A stretch of DNA of 64,000 bases from Pseudomonadota bacterium (GCA_021780435.1 JAJXYV010000200.1:1-64000); one strand, 5' to 3'; shown: positions 39,701-48,188, counted from the first letter of the stretch. The notes: generated by a model not told the origin, from the sequence alone. A program made the numbers and translations.

Positions 39701-39873
39701 GACTTTCTTCCCCTGGGCTAAAGCCCATTCCTCGCGAGGCAAGAAAGTCTCACCGCCGTCATCCTCCGCTGCGCTCCGGCCCGCGAGCGGGTGCGTCGTC
39801 GATCGTCCCCGGCCTGTCGATCGCCATCGAGGCCGCGGTGGTCGCGGGCTCGAAAACAGCAAGGAGAAGTGAC
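39701..39873 (+). promoter_or_regulatory. Structured 5' leader (family B) upstream of DUF736 gene
   Basis: GACTTTCTT(39701)...AAGAAAGTC(39749) enclosing GGGCT/AGCCC and CCTCGCGAGG hairpins, then CATCCTCCGCTGCGCTCCGGCCC and CGATCGCCATCGAGGCCGCGGTGGTCGCGG. Confidence 0.5.
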
Positions 39874-40197
39874 ATGGCTAACATCGGTTCTTTCAAGAAG
39901 GTCGGCAGCGACTTCCAGGGCGAGATCGTCACCCTCAGCCTCCAGACCAAGGGCGTGCGCATCGTGCCTGAGACCAACCGCTCCAACGACAACGCTCCCA
40001 GCCACCGGGTTTACGTGGGCCGGGCCGAGATCGGGGCCGCCTGGTCGAAGCGCTCCAACGAAGGCCGCGACTACCTCTCGCTCAAGCTCGACGATCCGAG
40101 CTTCAACGCGCCGATCTTCGCCAACCTTTTCGACGACGAGGACGGCGAGGGCTACACCCTCATCTGGTCGCGCCCCAGCAAGCGCAGCGGCGATTGA
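39874..40197 (+). CDS. DUF736 family protein
   Basis: MANIGSFKKVGSDFQGEIVTLSLQTKGVRIVPETNRSNDNAPSHRVYVGRAEIGAAW. Confidence 0.9.
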   Translation: MANIGSFKKVGSDFQGEIVTLSLQTKGVRIVPETNRSNDNAPSHRVYVGRAEIGAAWSKRSNEGRDYLSLKLDDPSFNAPIFANLFDDEDGEGYTLIWSRPSKRSGD

Positions 40198-40425
40198 GCC
40201 TGCCCGTTCGCAACGCCCCGCCCGGTCTCTCCCGGGCGGGGCTTTTGCGCCAAACCCTTCGGACCGCCCAGGGCAATTTGCGGGCCGCCGACTCTGTTTC
40301 TTGCATCCGCTAAACCGTCGTGGACACGCGAACAGCCAGTCCGCGAATCACTCGACTCGCTGAGCGCCGCCGACCCTCGCGGATCGGCTTTTCCGCTCTC
40401 ACAGGGCGGTTGCAGCGCCACAAAG

Positions 40426-40440
40426 CGACTATTATAGTCG
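40426..40440. promoter_or_regulatory. Perfect palindrome CGACTAT-T-ATAGTCG, operator candidate
   Basis: 7-bp arms, 43 bp upstream of the XRE gene start. Confidence 0.5.
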
Positions 40441-40464
40441 TATTTCTGGTGCGCGCAGATCGTC

Positions 40465-40499
40465 TGTCGGAGGTGATCATGAATGATCACCGGCCGACA
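40465..40499 (+). promoter_or_regulatory. 35-nt inverted repeat covering RBS and start codon of the XRE gene
   Basis: TGTCGG-a-GGTGATCAT-ga-ATGATCACC-gg-CCGACA. Confidence 0.6.
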
Positions 40500-40761
40500 A
40501 GTTCGGGCCGCGCGAGCCTTGCTGAATTGGAAGCAGGAGATGCTCGCCGAGAAAGCCCTGGTGGCGCTGACCGCCCTGAAGCGTCTGGAGTCCGAAAGGC
40601 AGCTCCAGGTGCACGAGGGCACGCGCGACCAGGTGCGCCGTGTTCTGGAAGCCGCTGGGATCCTGTTCGTCGAATCCGACCGTGGCCGCGGCGTCATGCT
40701 CCTCCATGAGGCAGAGCCGGCAACGCGACCAGCGAGAAAACCGGCGACCTTGAAACGATGA
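40483..40761 (+). CDS. XRE-family HTH regulator, QseC-like by context
   Basis: MITGRQVRAARALLNWKQEMLAEKALVALTALKRLES. Confidence 0.7.
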   Translation: MITGRQVRAARALLNWKQEMLAEKALVALTALKRLESERQLQVHEGTRDQVRRVLEAAGILFVESDRGRGVMLLHEAEPATRPARKPATLKR

Positions 40762-40809
40762 AGCCGGTTCGTGTTAACGTTTAGGAAACCGTATCGCTGA
40801 GGAGCCTTG

Positions 40810-41088
40810 ATGCAGTCGCCACCCTTGGATCCGCCGGTGGACGATGTCGCCCCAACCGCCGCAGTCCTGACCGGTTACGACGAGCGACATGCCATCACCT
40901 ATATCCGTCTGCTCGACGCGGAAGCTGACGGCGCCGATTGGCAGGAAGTTGCAAAGATCGTCCTGCATATCGACCCCGCGCGGGAACATGATCGCGCTCG
41001 GCGGGCTTGGGAGAGCCATCTCGCGCGCGCCCGGTGGATGACCGAGAAGGGATATCGGCATCTTTTGCAAGGCGGCGCTCCTCATTGA
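40810..41088 (+). CDS. Short DUF2285 protein, QseM-like by domain and context
   Basis: MQSPPLDPPVDDVAPTAAVLTGYDERHAITYIRLLDAEADGADWQEVAKIVLHIDP...WMTEKGYRHLL. Confidence 0.7.
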   Translation: MQSPPLDPPVDDVAPTAAVLTGYDERHAITYIRLLDAEADGADWQEVAKIVLHIDPAREHDRARRAWESHLARARWMTEKGYRHLLQGGAPH

Positions 41089-41208
41089 AAATAGTTCCCT
41101 GCTGATTCGGCAACGCACGTTGCTCTTTCTCTCTGTTTCGGGGCGCTACCCCAGCGTGCATCCTCTAGCGAGCCGACCTCTTGCTTTTGACACGAGGAGA
41201 CGTTGCCC

Positions 41209-41980
41209 ATGGCTCGCGCCGATTGGCGATCGGCGGGCGCGTATGAGGGTCTGCGAACGCTCGACGCGCCTGCCTTCGCCTATGAGTTCCTCTGCCGCAA
41301 TCCTGACTTTCTGAGCGACCACGCGCGCCTGGCGCGCAGCAGCCGAAAGCGAACACTTGATGCCGTCGAGGCCGAGGCGTTCGCCCGGCGCTGGGGGGTG
41401 CGATTTCAAGCGAGATTTAGATCCCGCGCGGCACGGCGCCGTTCTCTGGACGCCACGGACGCTTCCGAGCGTGGTGACCCTGACGAAACTCCCGGACGGC
41501 CTCGCTGATACTAGACTTGGCCTCGACGCGCGAAGCCTCCAATCCATTCTCACGGTCGAAGACGAAGATCAGGTCGTCACGTTGCGCGGCGCGCGCCTAC
41601 GGCTTCACCGCGAGGATAAGGTCGAGGCACCCGTCGCTGTTCTCCTTCCGCTCGACCAACTTTTCGACATCCGCATCGCAGCCGCGCTCAGGATGTGGCG
41701 CGGACTGACCGGTCGCACGCCGGGCCCCGACCTCGGTATGCTCACACCCGAGCGGCGCAACCGGCTCATCCACGCATTGCGCGCGCTGGACGGTCGGCTT
41801 GAGCGCGCGACCTATCCCGAGATCGCCGCCATTTTGTTCGACACCGAACCAATCTCCAAGCGTGACTGGATTTCGCACGAGCTGCGGGATCGGACCGGCC
41901 GCATCATCCGGCTCGGATTCTTCATGATGCGTGGCGGCTACCGCCGCCTTCTCCTGCATCCCTATCGCCGCCGCGTGTAG
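41209..41980 (+). CDS. FseA-like excision activator (DUF6499 + DUF2285) predicted to require +1 frameshift at TTT-C 41404-41407
   Basis: Frame 1: MARADWRSAGAYEGLRTLDAPAFAYEFLCRNPDF...FARRWGVRF; frame 2 after slip: KRDLDPARHGAVLWTPRTLPSVVTLTKLP...GGYRRLLLHPYRRRV. Confidence 0.75.
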
Positions 41981-42031
41981 CGCTCAGCCCGTCTGGATGC
42001 GCTTTCGCCACCCTCCGAGATCGCGCTATTT

Positions 42032-42112
42032 CGGACGGGGTCCCGTCCGCCACCGTGATCGCTGACAGCCGCCGTCATCCGACGGCCTTCCACGCGATCA
42101 CGGAGGTATCCC
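42032..42112 (+). promoter_or_regulatory. Structured leader immediately upstream of the AlpA/RdfS-like gene
   Basis: CGGACGGG-GT-CCCGTCCG (42032-42049); CCGTGATCG(42053)/CGATCACGG(42103) enclosing GCCGTC-ATCC-GACGGC; 3' strand abuts GGAGG. Confidence 0.55.
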
Positions 42113-42397
42113 ATGTCCACCAATCTCGCAGGTTTGCCGCCGCGCTACCTGCGCACGCCAGAGGCGTCGCGCTTCGTCGGCCTCTCCATCCGCACGCTCG
42201 AAAAGCACCGCATCTACGGCACCGGCCCACGCTATTCGAAGCTCGGCGGGCGCGTCGTGTACCGCATCGAGGACCTGCAGGCCTGGGTCGACGCCGCCGC
42301 CAAGGCGTCGACATCCGACCCCGGCAAGGTCGTCGTGCTGCCAGCGCGGCGCCATACGGCTGCCGAACTTGAACAAGCCCGCCAGCCGCGCCGCTGA
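42113..42397 (+). CDS. AlpA/HTH_17-type DNA-binding protein, RdfS-like excisionase candidate
   Basis: RYLRTPEASRFVGLSIRTLEKHRIYGTGPRYSKLGGRVVYRIEDLQAWVDA. Confidence 0.75.
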   Translation: MSTNLAGLPPRYLRTPEASRFVGLSIRTLEKHRIYGTGPRYSKLGGRVVYRIEDLQAWVDAAAKASTSDPGKVVVLPARRHTAAELEQARQPRR

Positions 42398-42405
42398 CGT
42401 CGCTC

Positions 42406-43461
42406 ATGTCGGCGCGTCACCGCACCCGTTCCGAACGCGAGCAGCTCGAATTGTTTCGGGCGCTGCCAGGCGATCTCGCGCCGCGCGACGCGCAGGATCT
42501 CATGGCCTACCCGTTCTTCTCGCTCGCTAAGACGCACCGCACGACGCCGATCGACTACCGGATGAACGACATCGCCATCCGCGTCGAAGCGGTTCCCGAG
42601 CACGGCATGGCCACCATCTGGGACGCCGACGTGTTGATCTGGGCCGCCAGCCAAATCGTCCAGGCGCGTGACGCCGGCCTGCGCACCTCGCGTTTGATGG
42701 CCGCCACACCCTACGAGATTCTCACCTTCATCGGGCGCGGTGTGAGCGTGCGCGACTACCACCGGCTGAAGGCCGCGCTCGACCGGCTGCAATCGACCAC
42801 CGTCGCCACCTCGCTGCGCCAGACCGCCGAGCGGCGCATGCACCGTTTCTCCTGGATCAACGAATGGACCGAGCGCGCCGACGTTCATGGACACGCCGAC
42901 GGCATCGATCTCATCGTGCCGGACTGGTTCTATCGTGCCGTCCTCGACGACGCGCTCGTGCTGACGATCGACCGTGAATATTTCGCGCTGACGGGTGGTC
43001 TCGAGCGCTGGCTTTACCGCCTCGTGCGCAAGCACGCTGGCAAACAGCCGGCAGGCTGGCGGTTCGATTTCCGACATCTCTACATGAAATCGGCGAGCCT
43101 CTCGCCGTTCAAGCGCTTCGCCTTCGAGCTGCGCGATATCGCACGGCGCCAGCCTTTGCCCGGTTATCGCCTCGGTGTCGATCGCGGGAGCGGCGGCCGC
43201 GAGTTGCTTGCCTTCGTCAATGAGACGTCCCCGTCCACGACGGCCTGTGGACAAGCTGTAGAAGCGGTCGTGCTATCGGGAACCGCGAGGCACGTGCCAT
43301 CAGGAACCGCATCCTCGTGCTATCAGGAACCGAAAGCGGCCTTTTCTCCAAGCACATCAAATGCTTCGGAGCCGCCTAACTTAGACTCTAACGAAGAGTC
43401 TAACTCTTCTGTTGTTGGCGGCGCGCTCGACCGGGGGAAACCCGGGAGGGAAGAGCGATGA
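42406..43461 (+). CDS. repA: Replication initiator protein A family
   Basis: RHRTRSEREQLELFRALPGDLAPRDAQDLMAYPFFSLAKTHRTTPIDYRMNDIAIRVEA...MATIWDADVLIWAASQI. Confidence 0.85.
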   Translation: MSARHRTRSEREQLELFRALPGDLAPRDAQDLMAYPFFSLAKTHRTTPIDYRMNDIAIRVEAVPEHGMATIWDADVLIWAASQIVQARDAGLRTSRLMAATPYEILTFIGRGVSVRDYHRLKAALDRLQSTTVATSLRQTAERRMHRFSWINEWTERADVHGHADGIDLIVPDWFYRAVLDDALVLTIDREYFALTGGLERWLYRLVRKHAGKQPAGWRFDFRHLYMKSASLSPFKRFAFELRDIARRQPLPGYRLGVDRGSGGRELLAFVNETSPSTTACGQAVEAVVLSGTARHVPSGTASSCYQEPKAAFSPSTSNASEPPNLDSNEESNSSVVGGALDRGKPGREER

Positions 43462-44096
43462 TCGTCGCCCTCCTCAACCAGAAGGGCGGCGTCGGCAAGA
43501 CCACGCTCGCCCTGCACCTAGCGGGCGCTTGGGCAGACCAGGGAAAGCGCGTCACAGTTATCGACGCCGATCCCCAAGGCTCGGCTCTCGACTGGTCCGC
43601 GCAGCGCGCCAAGGAGGCCGTGCCCCGCCTCTTCGGCGTCATAGGCCTCGCCCGCGACACGCTGCATCGTGAAGCGCCCGAGCTCGCCCGTGACGCCGAC
43701 CATGTCGTCATCGACGGTCCGCCGCGTGTCGCGGGCCTGCTGCGCTCGGCCCTGCTCGCCGCCGATCTCGTCCTGATCCCCGCGCAACCATCTCCCTTCG
43801 ATGGCTGGGCTTCGGCCGAGATGCTGAGGCTGCTGGAGGAAGCACGCATCTTTCGCCCGGAGCTCGTGGCGCGCTTCGTGCTCAATCGCTGCGCTGCGCG
43901 CACTGTGATCGCACGCGAGACCGCAGACGGCCTCGCCGATCACGATCCGCCGGTCCTCTCGTCCCGCATCGGCCAGCGTGTCGCCTTCGCCGATACCGCG
44001 CGCACCGGTCGTCTCGTCTTCGACATCGACACCGCACGTCACGCGGTGCGCGAGATCGTCGCGTTGGCGGCCGAAGTCGATCGGGTGACGCGATGA
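43458..44096 (+). CDS. parA: ParA-family partition ATPase
   Basis: MIVALLNQKGGVGKTTLALHLAGAWADQGKRVTVIDADPQGSALDW. Confidence 0.92.
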   Translation: MIVALLNQKGGVGKTTLALHLAGAWADQGKRVTVIDADPQGSALDWSAQRAKEAVPRLFGVIGLARDTLHREAPELARDADHVVIDGPPRVAGLLRSALLAADLVLIPAQPSPFDGWASAEMLRLLEEARIFRPELVARFVLNRCAARTVIARETADGLADHDPPVLSSRIGQRVAFADTARTGRLVFDIDTARHAVREIVALAAEVDRVTR

Positions 44097-44347
44097 GCCC
44101 GCGCCCATCCAACCGCCGCTTCGCAGCGCGCCCGCGCGATCCAGAGTCCTGGGTCCGCGCGCCCGAGCCTTCGGCCACGGCGCAGAGCGCCGGCGACCTC
44201 TTCTCCGCGCGGCTGACCGTCGATGTGACGCCCGAGTTGCGCGCCCGGATCAAGATTACGGCCTTCCAGCGTGGCCAGACCGTCGCCGACATGCTGCGCG
44301 ACCTCCTCGCCCGCGAATTCCCCGCAACCGATGGAGGACAGACATGA
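44093..44347 (+). CDS. Small ParG/RHH-like protein
   Basis: LTVDVTPELRARIKITAFQRGQTVADMLRDLLAREF; ATGA overlap with parA. Confidence 0.65.
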   Translation: MSPRPSNRRFAARPRDPESWVRAPEPSATAQSAGDLFSARLTVDVTPELRARIKITAFQRGQTVADMLRDLLAREFPATDGGQT

Positions 44348-44850
44348 TGGCAAACCCCGCCTTCGCGCAGGCGCCGCCGTGTTCGCCCGACGCGCTGACA
44401 GCCGTCGAGCTCACCTGGCTCGAGAAGCGCGTCGAGCATTGGATCAGGTTCGGCCGCGATGTCGACGAGACGATCATCGATCGCCGCCGCCGTGTGCTGA
44501 GCTTCGCACCGAACACCATCTTCGCCTTCGTCCGCTGGGCCTCGAATGACTTCGGCACCGTCGTCTCACGCATCGACATCGTGCGCACGGTCATGCCAGG
44601 CGAAGCCTATCAGACGCTGCCCTTCGTCCGTCCCGGCGGCGAGATCCTGCTGCGCATCAGCGGCTGGCCGAAGGTCGAGCGCGTGCTGCTGGCGATCGAC
44701 GCCATCGAGGCGCTCGGCCTCGATCCAGCCGACGCCGCACCCGATCACTGGCGGCACATCCACAATCGCCTCGGCGCCGGATACGAGCCGCGTCCTTATG
44801 GCCCCGACCAGCATCGCGCCTGGCTCCTGCGGCGGCGGGTGCTGTCATGA
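44344..44850 (+). CDS. DUF2840 family protein
   Basis: LTWLEKRVEHWIRFGRDVDETIIDRRRRVLSFAPNTIFAFVRWASNDFGT. Confidence 0.8.
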   Translation: MMANPAFAQAPPCSPDALTAVELTWLEKRVEHWIRFGRDVDETIIDRRRRVLSFAPNTIFAFVRWASNDFGTVVSRIDIVRTVMPGEAYQTLPFVRPGGEILLRISGWPKVERVLLAIDAIEALGLDPADAAPDHWRHIHNRLGAGYEPRPYGPDQHRAWLLRRRVLS

Positions 44851-45359
44851 CGCGCTTCGGCTACGTCATGACGACATATTTCGCGCTGCTGGGTTTCGTC
44901 TGGGCGGCCATCTTTCCCGTCTCGCCGAGATTCATCTGGAACGCCAGCGCCAGTGTGCCGACCGGACTCTACGCCATTCATTCGGCTGGCACGCTTCACG
45001 TCACCGAACTGGTGGTGGTCCGGCCACCCACGGCGCTCGCGGCCTTCCTCGACGAGCGCCACTACCTGCCTAAAGGCGTGCCGATGCTGAAGCGCATCCT
45101 CGCCCTGCCTGGACAAACAGTTTGCCGCACAGACCGCACGATCACCGTCGATGGCGTCGCCATGGGCGAGGCGCTCGACCGCGACAGAATTGGCCGGCTG
45201 CTACCGACCTGGACGGGCTGCCATGTCGTTGCCGGCAACGAAGTCTTCCTCATGAATTGGCAGTCCGGGGATTCCCTCGATGGCCGCTACTTCGGCCCGC
45301 TTCCCGCCAGCGCCATCGTCGGTCGGGCCGATCCCCTCTGGACGCGCGAGGAGGATTGA
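44847..45359 (+). CDS. traF: TraF-type S26 signal peptidase
   Basis: FIWNASASVPTGLYAI...PMLKRILALPGQTVCR...VFLMNWQSGDSLDGRYFGPLP. Confidence 0.85.
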   Translation: MTRFGYVMTTYFALLGFVWAAIFPVSPRFIWNASASVPTGLYAIHSAGTLHVTELVVVRPPTALAAFLDERHYLPKGVPMLKRILALPGQTVCRTDRTITVDGVAMGEALDRDRIGRLLPTWTGCHVVAGNEVFLMNWQSGDSLDGRYFGPLPASAIVGRADPLWTREED

Positions 45360-45361
45360 CC

Positions 45362-46189
45362 GTGCCCAACCGTCACCCGCCGATCGCCATCCTCCCGCGC
45401 TCGCCCCGCGAACACCCTTCCTCCTTTCCGGCCATGTCCGTTCCGATCGTCGGCAGGCCACAGAAAAGATACCGTCGCTGCCACCGCGTTTCGGCGTGCA
45501 TCGGACTGGCAATCCTCACGATGATCGGCTGTCGTGCGGCCGACGCCGAGCCTGCAACGGTTCGTCCCATGACGTTGCGATCGGCTTATGCGCCATTGGC
45601 AGCTTTCGTTGCCGAAGCCTCGCACCGCTTCGGCATTCCGGCGACGTGGATACGCGCCGTTATGCGCGCCGAGAGCTTTGGCGATGTGCGAGCCGTCTCA
45701 CCGAAAGGCGCCATCGGCCTTATGCAGATCATGCCCGAAACCTGGGCCGGCCTGCGTCAGCGCTACCGGCTGGGCGCCAATCCGTTCGATGCGCATGACA
45801 ACATCATCGCCGGCGCGGCGTATCTCCGTGAGCTTCACGACCGCTACGGCATCCCCGGTTTCCTCGCGGCCTACAACGCCGGTCCCGCGCGCTGGGAAGA
45901 CCATCTCGCGACCGGCCGGCCGCTGCCTGCGGAGACGCGCGCCTACCTCACTCGTCTCGCGCCGATCATCGGCGGAAGTTCAGCCGACGATACGGCCATA
46001 CTCGCCGCCGTGGTGAAGTCCTGGAGCGAAGCGTCGCTGTTCCCAGCGCGCCCGGCACGTCCGCCAAGCGACATGCCATCAGCATCGCCGCAGCCATCGA
46101 CCGACCGTTCGGCGCAGGATTGGACGGGTCTCGCGCCGCAGTCCGATGGACTGTTCGTCGCTCTGTCGAACCGGGAGCGGTCGCAATGA
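45362..46189 (+). CDS. Lytic transglycosylase
   Basis: IRAVMRAESFGDVRAVSPKGAIGLMQIMPETW...NIIAGAAYLRELHDRYG...AAYNAGP; GTG 45362. Confidence 0.88.
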   Translation: MPNRHPPIAILPRSPREHPSSFPAMSVPIVGRPQKRYRRCHRVSACIGLAILTMIGCRAADAEPATVRPMTLRSAYAPLAAFVAEASHRFGIPATWIRAVMRAESFGDVRAVSPKGAIGLMQIMPETWAGLRQRYRLGANPFDAHDNIIAGAAYLRELHDRYGIPGFLAAYNAGPARWEDHLATGRPLPAETRAYLTRLAPIIGGSSADDTAILAAVVKSWSEASLFPARPARPPSDMPSASPQPSTDRSAQDWTGLAPQSDGLFVALSNRERSQ

Positions 46190-46436
46190 GTGCGATCGGT
46201 GGCCATCGTGCTGTGGAGGGCTGTGGCGGCGGTTTGTGTGTGAGGGACAGTCAGCACAGGAACCCAGCCCACGGACGGCAAGGGAAAAGGCCGGCCCTCG
46301 GCGCGGCTTATGTGGTTGGGGAGATTGAGGAATTCACCAATTTCCCCGACACCCCCTGCTGGCGCTTTCCGCAAATAGTCAAACGATTTCAAGCATTCGA
46401 GCGCCGTCGGCTTACTTTGCGTCAGGGCCTCGCGCC

Positions 46437-48188
46437 GTGACAACCCGCGACGACGACCTGCGCATCCGGCCTGGGCGCATCCAGCACGGCAACCGCGGCG
46501 GCAAGCGTCCCCAGACCTTCGTTGGCGAAGTCATGCGGGCCGCGAAGAAGGCCGGGCATGTCGGCAGCAGCTTCCGGTCGAGCCAGGGCCGCAGCCGCTC
46601 GCGGTTCGGCCGCGGGCGCCGGGCAGCAGTCTCGATCCGGTTGCGCTCGAACGCTCGCCGGGTAGTGATGAAGGCGCGCGTCGTCCGCCATCAGGGCACG
46701 CGCTTCCGTTCGGCCCCGCTGCCGAAGCATATGGCCTATCTGAAGCGCGAGGGCGTAACGCGCGACGGCGAGAATGCCCGCATGTTCGACGCCGCTTCCG
46801 ATACGGCGGATGAACGCGCCTTCGCCGAGCGGTGCGAAGATGACCGCCATCACTTCCGCTTCATCATCTCGCCCGAAGACGGGGCAGAGCTTGGTGACCT
46901 CAAGACTTTCACCCGCGAGTTGATGCAGGACGTCGAGAAGGACCTCGGCACCAAGCTCGACTGGGTCGCCGTCGACCATTGGAACACCGACAATCCCCAT
47001 GTCCACGTCCTCATCCGCGGCCGCGCCGATGACGGTCAGGACCTGGTCATCAGCCGTGAATACATCAGCCGGGGTTTTCGCGATCGCGCGGCCGAGCGTG
47101 TGACGTTGGAGCTCGGTCCGCGCAGCGAGCGGGAGATCCGCACCTCCCTGGAGCGGGAGGTGAGCGCGGAACGCTGGACCAGCCTTGATGGCGCGTTGCG
47201 CGACATCTCCGATGAATGCGGCGGGGTCGCCGATCTGAGACCCGGCCCGAATGCCGAGGACCCGGAGCTGCGGCATCTGTTGATCGGCCGGGCCACGAAG
47301 CTGGAACGCCTCGGCCTTGCCGACCCGGTTGGCTCTGCATGTTGGACGCTGAAGCCGGGCCTTGACCAGACCCTGCGCCAACTCGGGATCCGGGGCGACA
47401 TCATCAAGACCATGCACCAGGCAATGAGCACCGGCGGAACGGAACCCGACGTCAGTACCTTTGCTCTGCATGGCGACGAACCGTCCGATCCGGTGCTCGG
47501 CCGGCTGGTGAAGCGGGGCCTCGACGATGAGCTGAAGGGGACGGCCTACGCTATCGTCGCCGGCGTCGACGGACGCACCCATCACCTCAGGTTTTCCGAT
47601 CTCGAGATGACCGGCGACGCGCCAGCGGGGGCCATCGTCGAGGCGCGGGCCTATGACGATGCCAAAGGTCACCGCCGCCTATCTCTCGCTACGCGCTCCG
47701 ATCTCTCGATCGAGGCGCAGGTGACGGCGTCGGGCGCGACCTGGCTTGACCGCCAGCTTCTCGCCAAGGACCCGCCGCTCAGCGGCGGCGGCTTCGGCGC
47801 CGAAGTGCGCGATGCCATGGACGCGCGCGTCGACCATCTCGCCGCGGAAGGGCTTGCCCACCGGCAAGGGCAACGCATGGTCTTTGCCCGGGATCTTCTC
47901 GCCACCCTGCGGCGGCGGGAATTGGATGACGCGACGTCGAAGCTGTCGACCGAGACTGGGCTGGCCTACCAGCCATCCGCTGAAGGAGAGCACGTCGCCG
48001 GGGTCTATCGCCAGCGCGTGAATCTCGCCACCGGCCGCTTCGCCATGATCGACAACGGGCTCGGCTTCCAACTCGTGCCGTGGCGCCCGGCGCTGGAGAA
48101 GGATCTCGGCCGCGAAGTGCGTGGCGTCATGGCACCGGGCGGCAATGTCGAGTGGAGCCTCGGCCGGAAACGTGGGCTCGGCCTATGA
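46437..48188 (+). CDS. Relaxase/mobilisation nuclease, VirD2-like (DUF3363)
   Basis: HHFRFIISPEDGAELGDLKTFTRELMQDVEKDLGTKLDWVAVDHWNTDNPHVHVLIRG (HxHxH-type motif). Confidence 0.88.
   Translation: MTTRDDDLRIRPGRIQHGNRGGKRPQTFVGEVMRAAKKAGHVGSSFRSSQGRSRSRFGRGRRAAVSIRLRSNARRVVMKARVVRHQGTRFRSAPLPKHMAYLKREGVTRDGENARMFDAASDTADERAFAERCEDDRHHFRFIISPEDGAELGDLKTFTRELMQDVEKDLGTKLDWVAVDHWNTDNPHVHVLIRGRADDGQDLVISREYISRGFRDRAAERVTLELGPRSEREIRTSLEREVSAERWTSLDGALRDISDECGGVADLRPGPNAEDPELRHLLIGRATKLERLGLADPVGSACWTLKPGLDQTLRQLGIRGDIIKTMHQAMSTGGTEPDVSTFALHGDEPSDPVLGRLVKRGLDDELKGTAYAIVAGVDGRTHHLRFSDLEMTGDAPAGAIVEARAYDDAKGHRRLSLATRSDLSIEAQVTASGATWLDRQLLAKDPPLSGGGFGAEVRDAMDARVDHLAAEGLAHRQGQRMVFARDLLATLRRRELDDATSKLSTETGLAYQPSAEGEHVAGVYRQRVNLATGRFAMIDNGLGFQLVPWRPALEKDLGREVRGVMAPGGNVEWSLGRKRGLGL

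Noticed and set aside
41110-41123. GCAACG-CA-CGTTGC dyad upstream of the fseA-like gene as a lux/tra box
   Set aside because: Too short and lacks the TGTGCA/TGCACA core; may be an unrelated operator or weak terminator.
41392-41397. G6 run in the fseA-like gene as the cause of the broken frame (indel or sequencing error)
   Set aside because: Removing one G also repairs the frame, so it cannot be excluded, but the TTT-C site 7 nt later gives the exact +1 direction and slip codon known for FseA; kept as the alternative explanation.
46190-46440. Short ORF between lytic transglycosylase and relaxase as a gene
   Set aside because: No family recognised and it overlaps the candidate oriT region; left unannotated.
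46422-47672. 416-aa minus-strand ORF opposite the relaxase
   Set aside because: Antisense to the relaxase, no conserved motifs.
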